Of a stretch of 8,650 nt of DNA, positions 6,970-8,650 are shown one piece after another. Position 1 is the first letter of the stretch, and each line of letters begins with the position of its first letter. Both the position numbers and the translations under genes were made by a program. The notes under the pieces were generated by a model that had not been told where the DNA came from, did no database searches, and was given only the letters and a program-made list of their open reading frames with translations. The stretch comes from JAUXEH01 sp965602945. GTDB taxonomy: Bacteria > Acidobacteriota > Aminicenantia > Aminicenantales > Aminicenantaceae. The DNA lies in contig CBFDBC010000168.1 of NCBI GenBank assembly GCA_965602945.1, positions 1-8,650 on the forward strand. Direction: 5' to 3'.

Positions 6970-7581
6970 TCAGCGCTGAACGATGAAGTAATCGTTAGCC
7001 TTCTGGCCTTCGGTCTGCACCAGCCTGTCTTTCGCTTGCTGGGCCTCCGCTCTGGTATTGTAGCCGCCGATCACAACGCGGAAAAGCTGACGGCTGTCGC
7101 CGCTCGAGGGGACGATGACCTGGCTGGGGTATCCCATGCTGGTGTATTTCTCCACTACGGAATCCGCCGAATCCCGGCTCCGAAAGGCCCCGATCTGGAG
7201 AAAGTGTTGCCGCGCGGACGGGGTGGAAACCTGCTGTTTTGAGGGTGCCGGTGTGGGCTTTTTTGCGGCCGGCGTCACTGTCTTGACCTGCGGCTGGGAC
7301 ACCTTTTCCGGTGCCTTTTCTTCCTGTTGCAGAGCCGTCTCGTGGCCCTCCAGTTCCTGTCCGATGGCGTCTTTGTCCTCTGCCACGGGCCGGGGCTTTT
7401 CTGCCACCACCTCTTCGAACTGGCCCTGAGGTGTCACCGCGGTTCCCGCCAATTCGACCTGCTTTTTGCCGACGGAGACGCCCAGGAGGAAGATCACGAT
7501 CCCGACGATGATAATCCCCAAAAATATGAAGATCAGAACCGAACTGGAGATCTGGAGTTCTCTGTAGTCTTTGTTTTTCAT
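6970..7581 (-). CDS. Membrane-anchored SPOR-domain protein
   Basis: 203-residue protein with a short cytoplasmic N-terminus, one membrane helix at about residues 13-36 and a low-complexity linker rich in Pro, Glu, Lys and Gln (about 45-122). A C-terminal SPOR domain spans about 124-202 (RQHFLQIGAF near its start, LFRVVIGGY later). SPOR domains bind denuded glycan strands of septal peptidoglycan, and single-pass proteins of this layout include FtsN and DedD. No symbol is given because this architecture is shared by several non-orthologous cell-division proteins. The ATG at 7581 lies 9 nt after the slipin stop, with a weak AAGAG element that spans that stop. Its position between slipin and lnt suggests an envelope role. 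Domain call is firm; the specific cellular role is inferred. Confidence 0.88.
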   Translation of the reverse strand: MKNKDYRELQISSSVLIFIFLGIIIVGIVIFLLGVSVGKKQVELAGTAVTPQGQFEEVVAEKPRPVAEDKDAIGQELEGHETALQQEEKAPEKVSQPQVKTVTPAAKKPTPAPSKQQVSTPSARQHFLQIGAFRSRDSADSVVEKYTSMGYPSQVIVPSSGDSRQLFRVVIGGYNTRAEAQQAKDRLVQTEGQKANDYFIVQR

Positions 7582-7590
7582 GACTCTATA

Positions 7591-8346
7591 TTACTCTTTT
7601 TTGCCCCCCGAGGTAAATGCCTTGATCAACTCGATCGGGAGGGGGAAGATGATGGTCGAGTTTTTTTCCGTAGCGATCTCGGACAGGGTTCCCAGGAATC
7701 GCAGTTGGAGGGCCTGAGGATTGCGGGAAATCACATCCGCCGCCGCCAGCAGCTTGTCGGACGCCTGGAACTCACCTTCCGCGTGGATGATCTTGGCCCG
7801 GCGTTCGCGTTCGGCCTCAGCCTGCTTGGCGATGGCACGCACCATGTTCTCGGGCAGGTCCACGTGCTTCATCTCCACCAGCTGGACCTTGATCCCCCAG
7901 GGATCGGTGTGTTTGTCGATGATCTCCTGGAGCTGGAGGTTGAGCTTCTCCCTTTCGGACAGGAGACCGTCCAGCTCGACCACGCCCAGCACGCTGCGCA
8001 GGGTCGTCTGGGCCAACTGGGAGGTGGCGAACAGGTAGTCCTGAACCTCCAGCACGGCCCTTTGGGGCTCCATCACCCGGAAATAGACAACCGCATTGAC
8101 CTTGACCGAGACATTGTCCTTGGTGATCACATCCTGGGGGGGGATATCCATGACCACGATCCTGAGGCTGACGCGTACCATGCGGTCGATGGGGGGGAAG
8201 ACGAAGAACAGTCCCGGACCCTTGGGCTTGGAGAGGACCCGGCCCAGGCGCAAGACGACGCCTCTTTCATACTCCCGCAGGATCTTTATCGCGTTCAGAA
8301 GATACAGGATGACCAGAACGGCAATAATGATGGGATACGTTATCAT
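7591..8346 (-). CDS. Slipin / stomatin-like SPFH (Band 7) membrane protein
   Basis: 251-residue SPFH-family protein. A hydrophobic N-terminal anchor spans about residues 3-20, followed by EYERGVVLRLGRVLSKPKGPG (25-45), typical of prokaryotic stomatins, and FPPIDRMVRVSLR (50-62). After the Band 7 core comes a charged, alanine-rich helix, AKQAEAERERRAKIIHAEGE (173-192), likely the oligomerising coiled coil. Such proteins form large membrane rings or scaffolds associated with membrane microdomains. Start at ATG 8346 with GAGGAGG 5 nt upstream. It lies 24 nt after the NfeD stop, and the slipin-NfeD pair is a well-known conserved operon. The family is clear; the exact physiological role of bacterial slipins is poorly defined. 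HflK/HflC is less likely given the anchor-loop sequence and the NfeD partner. Confidence 0.92.
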   Translation of the reverse strand: MITYPIIIAVLVILYLLNAIKILREYERGVVLRLGRVLSKPKGPGLFFVFPPIDRMVRVSLRIVVMDIPPQDVITKDNVSVKVNAVVYFRVMEPQRAVLEVQDYLFATSQLAQTTLRSVLGVVELDGLLSEREKLNLQLQEIIDKHTDPWGIKVQLVEMKHVDLPENMVRAIAKQAEAERERRAKIIHAEGEFQASDKLLAAADVISRNPQALQLRFLGTLSEIATEKNSTIIFPLPIELIKAFTSGGKKE

Positions 8347-8351
8347 ATTTT

Positions 8352-8356
8352 CCTCC
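8352..8356 (-). promoter_or_regulatory. Shine-Dalgarno of the slipin gene
   Basis: GGAGG, part of GAGGAGGA on the minus strand, 5 nt before the ATG at 8346. It is the strongest ribosome site in the right-hand gene block. Confidence 0.75.
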
Positions 8357-8370
8357 TCATTGGGTGTACA

Positions 8371-8650
8371 TTACACTTTTTTTACCTTTATGCTCAGGTT
8401 GGATCGAACCTCCACCACTTCCACTTTCGATCCGGATTCGATCTCTCCTTCGGCTTCGGCATTCCAAAGCTCTCCGTGCACGAAAACCTTGCCTTCGGGA
8501 GTCAGGGGCGTCCGCACTTCCCCGATCTCTCCGACCATGCCTTCGCGGCCCGTGGCCGCCTTCTTGACATGAGCCCGTACCGCCAGCACGACCAGGAAGA
8601 TGAAGATGAGTCCAAGTGAGGTGAAAACCGTTGGTAGAGCCAAAGGCAAG
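8371..8650 (-). CDS. NfeD-family membrane protein, C-terminal part (5' end off the right edge)
   Basis: Only the last 92 residues or so are in the window; the frame is open to base 8650. A hydrophobic segment (about residues 3-26 of the fragment) is followed by the NfeD OB-fold domain, with GREGMVGEIGEV, TPEGKVFVHGELWNA and the closing VEVVEVRSNLSIKV. NfeD proteins partner slipins; long forms also carry a ClpP-like serine protease domain at the N-terminus. Whether this copy is long or short cannot be decided because that part is outside the window. The TTG at 8649 is not taken as the start, since it falls in a run continuing into a membrane segment at the edge. It precedes slipin by 24 nt, as expected for the pair. 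Confidence 0.9.
   Translation of the reverse strand, partial: LPLALPTVFTSLGLIFIFLVVLAVRAHVKKAATGREGMVGEIGEVRTPLTPEGKVFVHGELWNAEAEGEIESGSKVEVVEVRSNLSIKVKKV

Noticed and set aside
7327..8619. Long plus-strand open frame of 430 codons antisense to SPOR, slipin and nfeD
   Set aside because: The translation is rich in His, Asp, Gln and Leu and resembles no family. The opposite strand carries three clear protein families with good ribosome sites. It is a codon-bias shadow.

Overview
The window looks like the chromosome of a Gram-negative (diderm), GC-moderate bacterium. Apolipoprotein N-acyltransferase (Lnt) and a SPOR-domain protein indicate an outer membrane and a sacculus. The gene set and order (nfeD, slipin, SPOR, lnt, prfB; mazG; ribF, pyrR, pyrC, rnc) remind me of the Desulfobacterota/deltaproteobacterial group. 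That placement is inference from recall, not from a search. No tRNA, rRNA, CRISPR array, insertion sequence or phage gene was seen. Coding density is very high, and every gene is a recognisable housekeeping family.

Right block (minus strand, transcribed right to left, 8650 to 4283): the C-terminal end of NfeD, a slipin/stomatin-like SPFH protein, a membrane-anchored SPOR-domain protein, Lnt, and release factor 2. Gaps are 24, 9 and 15 nt, followed by a 23-nt overlap of lnt and prfB, so this is very probably one transcription unit. The first four genes concern the cell envelope. prfB carries the classical programmed +1 frameshift (CTT TGA C after codon 35), so its 5' end lies in a different frame from the rest.

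Middle: mazG is the only plus-strand gene (3501-4286). It converges on prfB, and the two stop codons share the palindrome CTAG. It diverges from ribF across a roughly 210-bp intergenic region. That region holds a good candidate ribF promoter and a weaker candidate mazG promoter that overlap.

Left block (minus strand, 3289 to 1): ribF (FAD synthesis), pyrR and pyrC (pyrimidine regulation and synthesis), and the N-terminal part of rnc (RNase III), which runs off the window. A candidate sigma70-type promoter lies between ribF and pyrR. pyrC and rnc overlap by ATGA. The pyrB gene often found between pyrR and pyrC is absent here.

I found no convincing undescribed system. The most interesting features are the prfB recoding site, the tight coupling of rnc to a pyrimidine gene, the envelope cluster with a TTG-initiated lnt, and the compact divergent/convergent arrangement around mazG.
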